64,000 nucleotides of DNA, from positions 62,001-126,000 of the forward strand of contig CANCDR010000004.1 of assembly GCA_947374865.1 (NCBI GenBank). The letters run 5' to 3'. The notes beneath the pieces were generated by a model that did not search any database, was not told the DNA's origin, and was given only the letters and a program-made list of their open reading frames with translations. The position numbers and the translations under genes are program-made. Below, one piece after another: positions 1 to 8,097 of this stretch. How positions within the stretch are numbered: position 1 is the stretch's first letter; each line of letters starts with the position of its first letter. Source of the DNA: Oxalobacteraceae bacterium (GTDB taxonomy: Bacteria; Pseudomonadota; Gammaproteobacteria; Burkholderiales; Burkholderiaceae_D).

Positions 1-225
1 ACCTATGTCACCGTACCAAGAGGGATGGCTGAAAAACTCAAGCCGGTACTCGAGCGGAAAACACCGCTGATCGCTCCGATTGCGCAAGATAGTACGGTCG
101 CCACGCTCAAGATGGTCGCAGAGGGGAAAACCGTCGTCGAATTACCGCTCGTCGCGCTTGAGCAGATCAATCAGGCCAGCTTGTTTGGCCGCGCCTGGGA
201 TTCCGTCAGGTTATGGATCAAGTAA
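1..225 (+). CDS. D-alanyl-D-alanine carboxypeptidase, C-terminal end (partial)
   Basis: Only the last 74 codons lie in the window; the frame is open to base 1. The residues TYVTVPRG followed by a K/V/L-rich beta segment match the C-terminal membrane-proximal domain of penicillin-binding protein 5/6-type DD-carboxypeptidases (DacA/DacC). The end, RAWDSVRLWIK, looks like the amphipathic anchor helix that holds these enzymes on the periplasmic face of the inner membrane. The catalytic SxxK, SxN and KTG motifs would lie upstream and cannot be checked. It sits 96 bp before the D-amino-acid transaminase gene, an order common in Betaproteobacteria, which fits a shared role in D-alanine and peptidoglycan metabolism. 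Confidence 0.8.
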   Translation, partial: TYVTVPRGMAEKLKPVLERKTPLIAPIAQDSTVATLKMVAEGKTVVELPLVALEQINQASLFGRAWDSVRLWIK

Positions 226-321
226 GACGCCCATCTTTTCTGGCGCAGTAGTATTGTAATCACGCGTATCTGGTTTAATCTTCAACACCATGCTCACGGA
301 CTCTTTTAGAAAGTATGCCTC

Positions 322-1176
322 ATGAATGATCCTTTGGTTTACCTCAACGGCGCCATGACGCCACTCTCCGAAGCCAAAATTCCCGTGCTCGACCGGGGCT
401 TTATTTTTGGCGATGGCATCTATGACGTGGTCCCTTTTTATGGCCGCCGCCCTTTGCGTCCGACCCAGCACATCGCCCGACTCATGCGCAGTATGGCCGC
501 CATCGGCATCACCAGTCCGCATGATGAAGCCGGCTGGATGGCCCTGTGCGACAGCGTTGTGGCAGCCAGTCCGCTCGCCGATCAAATGCTCTATATCCAG
601 GTCACCCGCGGTGTCGCGCCACGCCGGCATACCTTTCCGGCGCAGGTAACGCCCACTGTTTTCATCATGAGTAATCCGCTGGTACCGCCTTCGGCCAGTG
701 AGCGAGCAACGGGACTCAGCTGCGTATCGCTGGACGACAAACGCTGGCTGCGTTGCGAGATTAAATCGACTTCCCTGTTGGGCAATGTGCTGGCGGCGCA
801 ATATGCCGTCGAACACGACGCAATCGAATCGATTCAATTCCGTGATGGCTTTCTCACCGAAGGTTCCTCCACGAATGCCTGGATCGTCAAGGACGGCGTA
901 CTACTCGCGCCGCCCAAAGATAATCTGATCCTCGAAGGCATCCGTTACCGCTTCATCGAAGAATTATGTATGGAATGCGGCATCCCTTTCGAAGCCCGAC
1001 GCATCAGCCGCGCCGAAGTCGACGAAGCCGATGAAATCCTGCTCAGCTCCGCCACCAAGGAAGTCATCAACGTCACCACTTTCGACAGCAAGCCTGTTGG
1101 TGACGGCCGTCCGGGGCCGGTGGGAGAACAATTATATGCGGCCTATCAGCGGGTGAAGGCGGGACTGGCGGGCTGA
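322..1176 (+). CDS. dat: D-amino acid aminotransferase (PLP fold type IV)
   Basis: This 284-residue protein is a class IV aminotransferase. The PLP-binding lysine is in the segment RCEIKSTSLLGN (about residue 142) and the family motif LTEGSSTNAW follows near residue 175. Enzymes of this group interconvert D-alanine and D-glutamate with their 2-oxo acids in the cytoplasm and feed peptidoglycan synthesis; the branched-chain enzyme IlvE and aminodeoxychorismate lyase share the fold. D-amino-acid specificity is inferred from the family resemblance and from position beside a DD-carboxypeptidase gene. The ATG start gives MNDPLVYLNGAM, the usual beginning of the family. ybeD, lipB and lipA follow on the same strand. 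Confidence 0.85.
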   Translation: MNDPLVYLNGAMTPLSEAKIPVLDRGFIFGDGIYDVVPFYGRRPLRPTQHIARLMRSMAAIGITSPHDEAGWMALCDSVVAASPLADQMLYIQVTRGVAPRRHTFPAQVTPTVFIMSNPLVPPSASERATGLSCVSLDDKRWLRCEIKSTSLLGNVLAAQYAVEHDAIESIQFRDGFLTEGSSTNAWIVKDGVLLAPPKDNLILEGIRYRFIEELCMECGIPFEARRISRAEVDEADEILLSSATKEVINVTTFDSKPVGDGRPGPVGEQLYAAYQRVKAGLAG

Positions 1177-1204
1177 ATTGTGCCCGCCCTATATAATGGA
1201 TCCT

Positions 1205-1474
1205 ATGACCGAATCCACTGAATCCCTCATTACTTACCCCTGCGACTTCCCCATCAAGGTGATGGGGCCGATGCAGGATGATTTCGCGGCGATCATCATC
1301 GCGCTCACTCTGCGGCATGACCCTGATTTTCATGCCGGGAAGGTCGACATGCGCCCCTCCTCGAAGGGCAATTATCTGTCCCTGACACTGACGGTGATGG
1401 CGACCAGCCGCGAACAGCTCGATAATCTTTACCGCGACCTGACCGGCCACCCGCTGGTTAAGTACGTGCTGTAA
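1205..1474 (+). CDS. ybeD: YbeD / DUF493 family protein
   Basis: A small protein of 89 residues with the ferredoxin-like DUF493 fold, recognised from [13 protein letters not shown] near the start and the alternating charged and aliphatic pattern after it. YbeD is a small cytoplasmic protein of unclear role that is almost always encoded next to lipB, and is suspected to have a regulatory role there. I chose the ATG at 1205 (MTESTES); an ATG at 1196 and a TTG at 1178 are also in frame. The TATAAT at 1192-1197 could be a -10 box, but no good -35 is seen, so read-through from dat is more likely. lipB starts 11 bp downstream. Confidence 0.85.
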   Translation: MTESTESLITYPCDFPIKVMGPMQDDFAAIIIALTLRHDPDFHAGKVDMRPSSKGNYLSLTLTVMATSREQLDNLYRDLTGHPLVKYVL

Positions 1475-1485
1475 GCGCCAACACA

Positions 1486-2136
1486 ATGGCCGCGCCACTT
1501 ATTCGCCAGCGCGGCCTGGAAGATTACGCCAGCTGTTATGCCGCCATGCAGGCCTTCACCGATGCGCGTGATGCCGATACGCCCGATGAACTGTGGCTGG
1601 TGGAGCATCCTCCGGTCTACACCTTAGGCCTGGGCGCAGATCCCTCGCATGTGCTTAACGCGCAGGCGATTCCGGTGGTGCAGACCGATCGTGGCGGGGA
1701 AGTCACTTTCCATGGACCGGGACAGGCGGTGGTGTATCTGCTGATCGATTTGAAGCGGGGTCGCGGACTGTTTGCGCGCGAATTTGTGCAGCAAGTAGAG
1801 CAGGCTGTGATCCTCACGCTGGCCGCGTATAATCTGGCCGGTGAGCGGCGTGAGGGCGCGCCCGGTATTTATGTCGCCGAGGGTACATGGCAGGGCGCCA
1901 AGATTGCCGCATTGGGGATTAAGATTCGCGCCTCGGGGCGTACTTACCATGGCGTGTCGCTCAATGTGGCGATGGACTTGCGCCCGTTTGCCGGCATTAA
2001 CCCTTGTGGCTACGCTGGTCTTGCCACCGTCGACATGCAGACCCTGGGCGTACAGGTCTCACTCGCTGCAGTACAGAATAAACTGGCACACCATTTAGCG
2101 ACATTATTGACGGCAAAAACCGACCGCGATTCGTAA
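1486..2136 (+). CDS. lipB: Octanoyl-[acyl-carrier-protein]:protein octanoyltransferase
   Basis: LipB moves octanoyl groups from acyl-carrier protein to the lipoyl domains of 2-oxo-acid dehydrogenases and the glycine cleavage H protein, the first step of lipoate assembly. In this 216-residue protein the motifs [13 protein letters not shown] (residues 68-80), [11 protein letters not shown] with the catalytic Lys139, and NPCGYAG with the acyl-carrying Cys174 are intact. Length is normal. The gene lies between ybeD and lipA on the same strand, 11 bp before lipA, so the two lipoate steps are probably co-transcribed. Confidence 0.95.
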   Translation: MAAPLIRQRGLEDYASCYAAMQAFTDARDADTPDELWLVEHPPVYTLGLGADPSHVLNAQAIPVVQTDRGGEVTFHGPGQAVVYLLIDLKRGRGLFAREFVQQVEQAVILTLAAYNLAGERREGAPGIYVAEGTWQGAKIAALGIKIRASGRTYHGVSLNVAMDLRPFAGINPCGYAGLATVDMQTLGVQVSLAAVQNKLAHHLATLLTAKTDRDS

Positions 2137-2147
2137 AGAAAAACATC

Positions 2148-3176
2148 ATGCATAACGAGCTCCCTGCAACAGAATCAACGCCCACCGAAGGCGCCACAAC
2201 GACTGCCGACTTGATGCAGGCAATGCAGACCCCCGGCGCGACCTATAATCCGCTGGAAAAGCAAAAAGGCGCCGGCAAGACCGCCCGCATCCCGATCAAG
2301 ATCGTGCCGGCCGAGCGCCTGCCTAAACCGGACTGGATCCGTGTCAAAGCCGCGTCACCGAGCACACGCTTTTATGAAATCAAAGACATCCTGCGCGCGA
2401 ACAAACTCGTGACTGTATGCGAAGAAGCCAGCTGCCCGAACATCGGCGAATGCTTCGGCAAGGGCACCGCGACCTTCATGATCATGGGCGATAAATGCAC
2501 CCGTCGCTGCCCGTTTTGCGATGTGGGTCATGGCCGGCCTGATCCGCTTGATGTCAATGAGCCAGAAAATCTAGCCAAAACCATCGCCGCGCTCAAACTC
2601 AATTATGTCGTCATCACCTCCGTCGATCGTGATGACTTGCGCGATGGCGGCGCTGCGCACTTCGCCGAATGTATTCGACGGGTACGCGAATTATCCCCTG
2701 CCACGCGGATCGAAATCCTCACGCCCGACTTCCGTGGCCGGATGGACCGCGCACTGGAAATTCTTAAAGCTTCGCCGCCCGACGTGATGAACCATAATCT
2801 GGAAACTGCACCGCGGCTGTATAAAGAAGCGCGTCCGGGTTCCGATTACGCCTATTCACTGAACCTGTTAAAACGCTTCAAGGAACTGCATCCAAATACA
2901 CCGACCAAATCCGGCATCATGGTCGGCCTGGGTGAAACCGATGAAGAAATTCTGCAGGTCATGCGCGATCTGCGCGAACACCATGTCGACATGCTCACCA
3001 TCGGCCAGTACTTAATGCCCTCGGGCGATCATCTGCCCGTGCGGCGCTACGTGCATCCGGACACCTTCAAGATGTTTGAGGCCGAAGCCTACAAGATGGG
3101 TTTCGTCCACGCTGCCGTGGGCGCGATGGTGCGATCGTCTTACCACGCCGACCAGCAGGCACACGGTCTCGTTTGA
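2148..3176 (+). CDS. lipA: Lipoyl synthase (radical SAM)
   Basis: LipA inserts two sulfur atoms into the protein-bound octanoyl chain made by LipB. Both iron-sulfur motifs are complete: Cys91/96/102 (CX4CX5C) for the auxiliary cluster that donates sulfur, and Cys117/121/124 (CX3CX2C) for the radical SAM cluster. The serine ligand motif RSSYHAD is near the C-terminus. At 342 residues it is slightly longer than the E. coli enzyme, mainly through an N-terminal extension rich in Thr and Ala before [13 protein letters not shown] strong Shine-Dalgarno is not visible; translation may be coupled to lipB, which ends 11 bp upstream. Confidence 0.95.
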   Translation: MHNELPATESTPTEGATTTADLMQAMQTPGATYNPLEKQKGAGKTARIPIKIVPAERLPKPDWIRVKAASPSTRFYEIKDILRANKLVTVCEEASCPNIGECFGKGTATFMIMGDKCTRRCPFCDVGHGRPDPLDVNEPENLAKTIAALKLNYVVITSVDRDDLRDGGAAHFAECIRRVRELSPATRIEILTPDFRGRMDRALEILKASPPDVMNHNLETAPRLYKEARPGSDYAYSLNLLKRFKELHPNTPTKSGIMVGLGETDEEILQVMRDLREHHVDMLTIGQYLMPSGDHLPVRRYVHPDTFKMFEAEAYKMGFVHAAVGAMVRSSYHADQQAHGLV

Positions 3177-3196
3177 TGCGGACTTAAACGCGCGCC

Positions 3197-3646
3197 GTGA
3201 GTATCGTCGATAACCGCAAGGCGTTTCATGATTACTTTATCAGTGATCGCTATGAAGCCGGCCTGGTTCTGCATGGCTGGGAAGTCAAGGCCATACGCGC
3301 CGGACGGGTGCAGCTCAAGGAAGCCTACGTCATCGCCAATGAGGGCGAAATTTTTCTGTTCGGCGCGCACATCAGTGCACTCAATAGCGCTTCAACCCAC
3401 GTTCATCCGGAAGCGATCCGCACCCGCAAATTACTACTCAACGCGGCCGAGATCAAACGCCTGCTGGCCAAGGTCGATCAGGACGGCTTTACCATGGTGC
3501 CGCTCAATCTGCACTTTAAAGGCGGACGGGTGAAATGCGATATTGCCCTGGCTAAGGGCAAAAAGCAGTTTGATAAACGCAATACCGAGAAAGAACGCGA
3601 CTGGCAGCGTGAGCATCAGAAGATCATGAAAATTCATCGGCGTTAA
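3197..3646 (+). CDS. smpB: SsrA-binding protein
   Basis: SmpB binds tmRNA and delivers it to stalled ribosomes for trans-translation. The 149-residue protein begins [14 protein letters not shown] and keeps the conserved GWEVKAIR(A)GR and LLL-aliphatic barrel segments. It ends in the basic tail [18 protein letters not shown], which folds into a helix in the ribosomal mRNA channel. The start is a GTG at 3197, 20 bp after lipA; no ATG lies in a suitable place. The 280 bp that follow contain no gene I can support and no clear terminator. Confidence 0.95.
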   Translation: MSIVDNRKAFHDYFISDRYEAGLVLHGWEVKAIRAGRVQLKEAYVIANEGEIFLFGAHISALNSASTHVHPEAIRTRKLLLNAAEIKRLLAKVDQDGFTMVPLNLHFKGGRVKCDIALAKGKKQFDKRNTEKERDWQREHQKIMKIHRR

Positions 3647-3926
3647 ACTTTTTCGACCGATTGAAATAGAGTCAATGCTGCGGTTCAGGTTGAAATTCAG
3701 GCTGAACGAAAATCTATTGCACATCCATCCCACATCCATCGCACATTCAGAGAAAATATAAGCTAAATCAATGCCCGCTGCGGCACCGTGACAGCGCCCC
3801 AACAAGCGTTAAGATGTGGTCGAAAAAGCGCACAAATCGGTTGTAAATCGGCGCCGTTTCCTTGCTTAGATCCGCACTCTGCCACTACCATTTTCAGAGT
3901 CGCATGACAAAAATCTGGAGCGGTCG

Positions 3927-4964
3927 ATGCAGAATCGAGGACGAAATATTTGGCGTTATTTTCAGCGTGCCAGCTTGTATGCCGCGAGCCTACTGATGCT
4001 TGCCTGCGCGTCCTTCGGTCATCATCCCGAACAAGTCTTAATCCGTGATCCCCTGCTTGATCACTACACCGACCCCGAGCAAGCCAGCCAGACCGCCCGT
4101 CTGCAATGGGAGTTCGCCGTAATGAGCGAAAACGCCTACCGCGAAGGTCTTACACAAAACGACGAGGCGGCACACAAACGTATTCCGCATGCCAGACTGA
4201 GCGAAGCCAATGTGCGCCGCGCCTGTGCCGACGATTCGCTTGAACTGCCTTTGTCGGGCTGGCGTAAATGGGATTTTCCCGGACCGGAATTAAAGCAGCG
4301 TTTGCTCGACGAAGGTCTGTATATGGAGGTGCAGGAAAAATGGATCCCGCCGCACACCATTGCCGTCGTCTTTGAGGGTTCAAAATTAACCCGGCTCTCC
4401 GACTGGAAAGCCAATATGAACTGGGCCTTGCGTTTTATTCCAACCCATAAGGATCAGTACGTCCTCACCGCCAGTATCGTGCTCGATGCCTTCTACGCCG
4501 AACTCGCTAAACGCAAAGATGAACTGCAATTTGATCCGAACACCGGTATGCTGCACCGACGCGATGGCAGTCCGGTACGCATTGTCAGCGCCGGTCATTC
4601 ACTGGGTGCCGGACTGGCGCAGTATTTTGCCTACACCTTTCGCCGTCCGGCAGCCATGACGCCCGGGCCGCGCGTGACAGAAGTATTTGCCTTCGATCCC
4701 TCACCGGTGACCGGCTGGTTTTCCGCCGCCGATCAGGCGCGTGATGACAGCGTCACCGGACTGCAGATCCGGCGCATTTTCGAAGACGGTGAAATTCTCT
4801 CTTACCTGCGCTTACTGACCAGCCGGCTCGGCATGAGCGCGCAGAATCCGGCGATCTGGGAGTATCGCTACAATTTTGAAAAAGGGATTAATTCCTTCGA
4901 TAAGCATTCGATACGACGCCTCGCCTGTGGCTTAACGATGGCGGCCAAGCCCTGGGAAAAATAA
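3927..4964 (+). CDS. Lipase (class 3)-like putative lipoprotein
   Basis: This 345-residue protein has an N-terminal signal segment ending LLMLAC with Cys27 as a possible lipidation site. The lipobox is not perfect (M-L-A before the Cys). The motif GHSLGAG carries the likely nucleophile Ser225 and is set in the alpha/beta-hydrolase context of class 3 (fungal-type) lipases. Asp and His partners are plausible downstream but cannot be assigned with certainty. It is predicted to be exported and to act on ester substrates at the outer membrane or in the periplasm; the substrate is unknown. It stands alone after a 280-bp gap and is followed 32 bp later by pgeF. Confidence 0.65.
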   Translation: MQNRGRNIWRYFQRASLYAASLLMLACASFGHHPEQVLIRDPLLDHYTDPEQASQTARLQWEFAVMSENAYREGLTQNDEAAHKRIPHARLSEANVRRACADDSLELPLSGWRKWDFPGPELKQRLLDEGLYMEVQEKWIPPHTIAVVFEGSKLTRLSDWKANMNWALRFIPTHKDQYVLTASIVLDAFYAELAKRKDELQFDPNTGMLHRRDGSPVRIVSAGHSLGAGLAQYFAYTFRRPAAMTPGPRVTEVFAFDPSPVTGWFSAADQARDDSVTGLQIRRIFEDGEILSYLRLLTSRLGMSAQNPAIWEYRYNFEKGINSFDKHSIRRLACGLTMAAKPWEK

Positions 4965-4996
4965 AGCCTGGCGTAGCACAACACGTTAAAATAGGC

Positions 4997-5725
4997 ATGC
5001 ACGTTTTTGCCTTTTTACCGGATGCCCTTTTTGTGGATACTGCTTTGATCACCAGCCCCCTGCTCGCCAGTATTCCCGGCATTCGCCATGGCTTCGGTAG
5101 CCTCGCAGCGCCCATTCCGCCAGTCCTGCTCGAACATTGGCTGCGGCGGCCGGATAAAAAGCAGGTGCATGGCGATCAGGTCGCACAGGTGACGCACGTT
5201 CAACAGGCTTGTGGCGATGTCGATGGCGTCTATTCAGCTTTGCCAGACATCCCGATCAGCATCATCACCGCCGACTGTGTGCCCATCTTGCTGGCGCGAC
5301 GGGATGGCAAAAAAATCGCCGCCTTACATGCAGGATGGCGCGGGCTGATCGGCGGCATCGTTGATACTTTCTGGCGCGACTTGGCCGGGCAGAGTAAGGA
5401 TCCGCAAGATCATCCCTCCCAATGGGTCGCCAGCGTCGGCCCGGCGATCGGCGCCTGCTGCTACGAAGTCAGCCCTGAACTGGCAGAACAGTTTGTCGCC
5501 CATTTTTCCAGCCTGCCGGCCGCCCTGGTGCTGCCGCGCGAGCGACATCTTGATTTGCCGGCGATTGCCCGGCATGCCTTGTTAAATGCTGGTGTCGGCG
5601 AAGTGGATATCGTGCGCCATTGCACACGCTGCAGTCTGGATGCGCATCAATCCCCACGCCTGCGCAGTTACCGCCGCGGCGACCGCGGATCGCATCAGCA
5701 TTCGGGGCTGATCATCCTGGCATAG
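4997..5725 (+). CDS. pgeF: Peptidoglycan editing factor / multicopper polyphenol oxidase family
   Basis: Member of the YfiH/DUF152 family. The three metal-binding motifs are intact: QVHGD (His58), TADCVP (Cys94) and HAGWRG (His111). In E. coli this protein, PgeF, limits misincorporation of L-serine in place of L-alanine in peptidoglycan; other members act on purine nucleosides. The length of 242 residues is normal. The C-terminal region keeps HCTRCSLD and a YRRGDRGSHQHSGLI variant of the usual end. Its stop is 17 bp from the stop of the gene that converges on it, and no obvious terminator separates them. Confidence 0.88.
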   Translation: MHVFAFLPDALFVDTALITSPLLASIPGIRHGFGSLAAPIPPVLLEHWLRRPDKKQVHGDQVAQVTHVQQACGDVDGVYSALPDIPISIITADCVPILLARRDGKKIAALHAGWRGLIGGIVDTFWRDLAGQSKDPQDHPSQWVASVGPAIGACCYEVSPELAEQFVAHFSSLPAALVLPRERHLDLPAIARHALLNAGVGEVDIVRHCTRCSLDAHQSPRLRSYRRGDRGSHQHSGLIILA

Positions 5726-5742
5726 CGTGCACGCGATGGTAC

Positions 5743-7902
5743 TTAGCAGTCAGGCTGGCTAAGTGCGCGCATGGCGTCCTCAAACCGACATGTGTGCCTA
5801 AGCACAGATGGCAAGGCATACGGCTGGCCGTTGGCTAGCTCACTAGTGCGATCATCAATGATGCGATCATCAATGCTGCCGTCCTGACGGACTACGACCG
5901 CAGTCTCACGCTGCAGATTCTTGATGATGAAATAGTCGGTCATATCCGACGTATTGAAGGTATCGCTCAGGGCAATTAAACCGCTGGGACCATAGATCAG
6001 CAATTGATGATGCTGCTTTTGCTCGTCGTCCTGAGGGCTTTTTTCTCTCAGTTGGTCATTTTTGCGCTCTCCAACTTTGCCGATCAGCGCTGGCAAGCTA
6101 AGCAAAGGCAGGCTGCCACTACCGTAGAGAATGCGTTGCAGCGGCTTGCTGTCATTGTGCTTGATCGTTTGCGCAAAGGCAGGCTTCAACAGCGGCTCTG
6201 CCAGATTTTGTTGAACCACCAGCACGCCATCCATGCTGCTCTCCAGACTAACTGGCCGGACATCTGGTCCGGCGACATAATGCGTAACGATGCGCGCAAA
6301 GGCAGGGCCGCTATTATTAAGCGACTCGGTCATCAAGGCACCCTTGGCGTCATAGGTATAACAGGCATAGTAATCGTTGATCGTTCTGGCCCTGGCCGTG
6401 CGGCCGATCGTGCTGATGCGATCCTGCTGATCGTAGTGGTATTGCACACTCAGGGGTTCATCTTTCTGCGATGGGAAGGTAATTTCCTGTAATTTTCCTT
6501 GTGCGTTGTAGCGATAGCGAATCACATACGACTGCAAATCGAACGCGAAGCGGTAGGCCACGCTGGCGATGTGTCCTTGTGCGTCGTACTGCAGTTCTTG
6601 CGTATCTACGCGATTGCTCTTGCCGCCGTCGCCACTATCGTCACTTTCATCCCGATACAGGATTCGACTTAGCCGCCCTTTGCGATAGTCATTTTCTGCT
6701 ACGACGGTGATCGGCACGCCATACTGATAGCGTTTTTTCCACTGCATATTGAGCATCGGCGCGACAGGATTTTCTGCCAGCTTTGCCAGGAGATCTGGCT
6801 GCCATGACTGCGTCAGAGTACCCTCCTCGACTACCCTGCCAAAACGATCGTATTTGCGATAGCGAAGTGATTTGGCTTTGCCAGACACAGCCTGATCTGC
6901 GATCCAAAATCGTGGTTGGCCGGCCTGGTTACGAATCAGCCCTTGATCCGTGGCGGTAGAATCGTGCGCCTCCAACGGGATTTTTTCTTGCGGAGGACTT
7001 TGCAAGCCTGACTCCGCTGGCAATATCAGCGGCGTAGTACTTTGTGTGCTGACATACTCTTGCATGAGAGTGCGCTCACCATTCGTCCCCAAACGCGCTG
7101 TCTGCATGCCCGACTCCTGATCGAACACCTGTGCCGTAAAGTCTGCCTCAGCAGGCCCGATGCGCACATCATCAATCAATACCCCTGCACCATCGGCACG
7201 CAAGGCCGCCATCAGGCCGAGAATATTTTTTGCATGCAGATAGAGTTCGACGTACTGCCACTGGCGCGCGCTTTCTGCACTGCCGATGATCGTCCGCTCG
7301 CTGGGTTGAACCACCGCGCGCTGACTGCTCGCGCTCAAGCGCAACGTCAGACGGCGCTGCGACGGCACCTTTACGTAGGCCGATAAAACATAGGACTGCC
7401 ATGCTTCTGCTTCATCTGCTGCCGGCAAGCTGGGCAGTAGGGTGCGCTCAAGGGAAAACGCGGCGCTTTGACTGCGCACAGACTGCCGACCGGTGTTGGC
7501 ATCGGTGTTGATCACTTCGCCCTCACGTAAGGCCCATTGACTGCCCACTTCATAAGCTTCCATGCCCCAGAAATCGGCATTGGCGTGTTCGCCCGTGACC
7601 TGCGCACCCTCAAAGCGGGCGATGACGCGGCGCTGATCAAGATCTAGACCATGCGGGCCATTTTGTTCTGGCTGTGCCGGCTGTAAGCTGCCTGGCACAT
7701 TGGTGAATACAGGTTCAGAAAGCGTGGCTTGGATGTTGGCATCCGGCGTCCACTGGTTGGTCTGCTGCGCGCGCGCGATGCGGATGTCGCCAGCGAAGCA
7801 AAGGGAAAGCAAAAAAAAGCCGTATAAAAATACCTGCCTGGTTTTGCACCAAGTCGGGTAAAAAGTTGGATGTGTCTGACTGAAAAGAAGGTGCAAAGTC
7901 AT
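5743..7902 (-). CDS. Secreted YD-repeat (RHS-like) protein
   Basis: A protein of about 719 residues of unknown function. A hydrophobic stretch (VFLYGFFLLSLCF) followed by ARAQQ suggests a signal peptide. Residues of roughly 60-300 look like beta-rich ligand-binding modules. After about residue 330 come YD repeats of the RHS type (for example RYRYNAQGKLQEITFP and QYHYDQQDRISTIGR). Only a few repeats are present and there is no RHS core motif or toxin tip, so it is not a full RHS toxin. The ATG at 7902 is chosen; a TTG at 7923 is in frame too. It is flanked by unrelated genes and no operon is evident. Confidence 0.55.
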   Translation of the reverse strand: MTLHLLFSQTHPTFYPTWCKTRQVFLYGFFLLSLCFAGDIRIARAQQTNQWTPDANIQATLSEPVFTNVPGSLQPAQPEQNGPHGLDLDQRRVIARFEGAQVTGEHANADFWGMEAYEVGSQWALREGEVINTDANTGRQSVRSQSAAFSLERTLLPSLPAADEAEAWQSYVLSAYVKVPSQRRLTLRLSASSQRAVVQPSERTIIGSAESARQWQYVELYLHAKNILGLMAALRADGAGVLIDDVRIGPAEADFTAQVFDQESGMQTARLGTNGERTLMQEYVSTQSTTPLILPAESGLQSPPQEKIPLEAHDSTATDQGLIRNQAGQPRFWIADQAVSGKAKSLRYRKYDRFGRVVEEGTLTQSWQPDLLAKLAENPVAPMLNMQWKKRYQYGVPITVVAENDYRKGRLSRILYRDESDDSGDGGKSNRVDTQELQYDAQGHIASVAYRFAFDLQSYVIRYRYNAQGKLQEITFPSQKDEPLSVQYHYDQQDRISTIGRTARARTINDYYACYTYDAKGALMTESLNNSGPAFARIVTHYVAGPDVRPVSLESSMDGVLVVQQNLAEPLLKPAFAQTIKHNDSKPLQRILYGSGSLPLLSLPALIGKVGERKNDQLREKSPQDDEQKQHHQLLIYGPSGLIALSDTFNTSDMTDYFIIKNLQRETAVVVRQDGSIDDRIIDDRTSELANGQPYALPSVLRHTCRFEDAMRALSQPDC

Positions 7903-8035
7903 GTGAATGCACTGCGAGAACAAGGTTGGACGGCGTCGGTTAAGCTGAGTATAAATAAGTCATCCATTAATTAAAAGATAACTTTTCAAGCTAGCTGCCT
8001 TGCGCAACAATTACATTCTTCTGCCCCCTTCCCAC

Positions 8036-8072
8036 AAAAAAAATGCTCACGACCATTTCCTGTCGTGAGCAT
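8036..8072 (-). terminator. Rho-independent terminator after the BtuB-type gene
   Basis: The stem ATGCTCACGAC (8043-8053) pairs perfectly with GTCGTGAGCAT (8062-8072) around an 8-nt loop. Read on the minus strand it is followed by a run of eight T (8043 to 8036). It lies 26 bp downstream of the receptor stop codon at 8098. Confidence 0.88.
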
Positions 8073-8097
8073 TACCAGCGTATTAAAACGCTAGGAC

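Noticed and set aside
211-837. Minus-strand frame of 208 codons opposite the start of dat.
   Set aside because: It overlaps the well-supported aminotransferase gene on the other strand and has no family features.
1192-1197. TATAAT before ybeD as a promoter.
   Set aside because: No acceptable -35 box lies 16-19 bp upstream, and the location inside a tight gene series makes read-through simpler.
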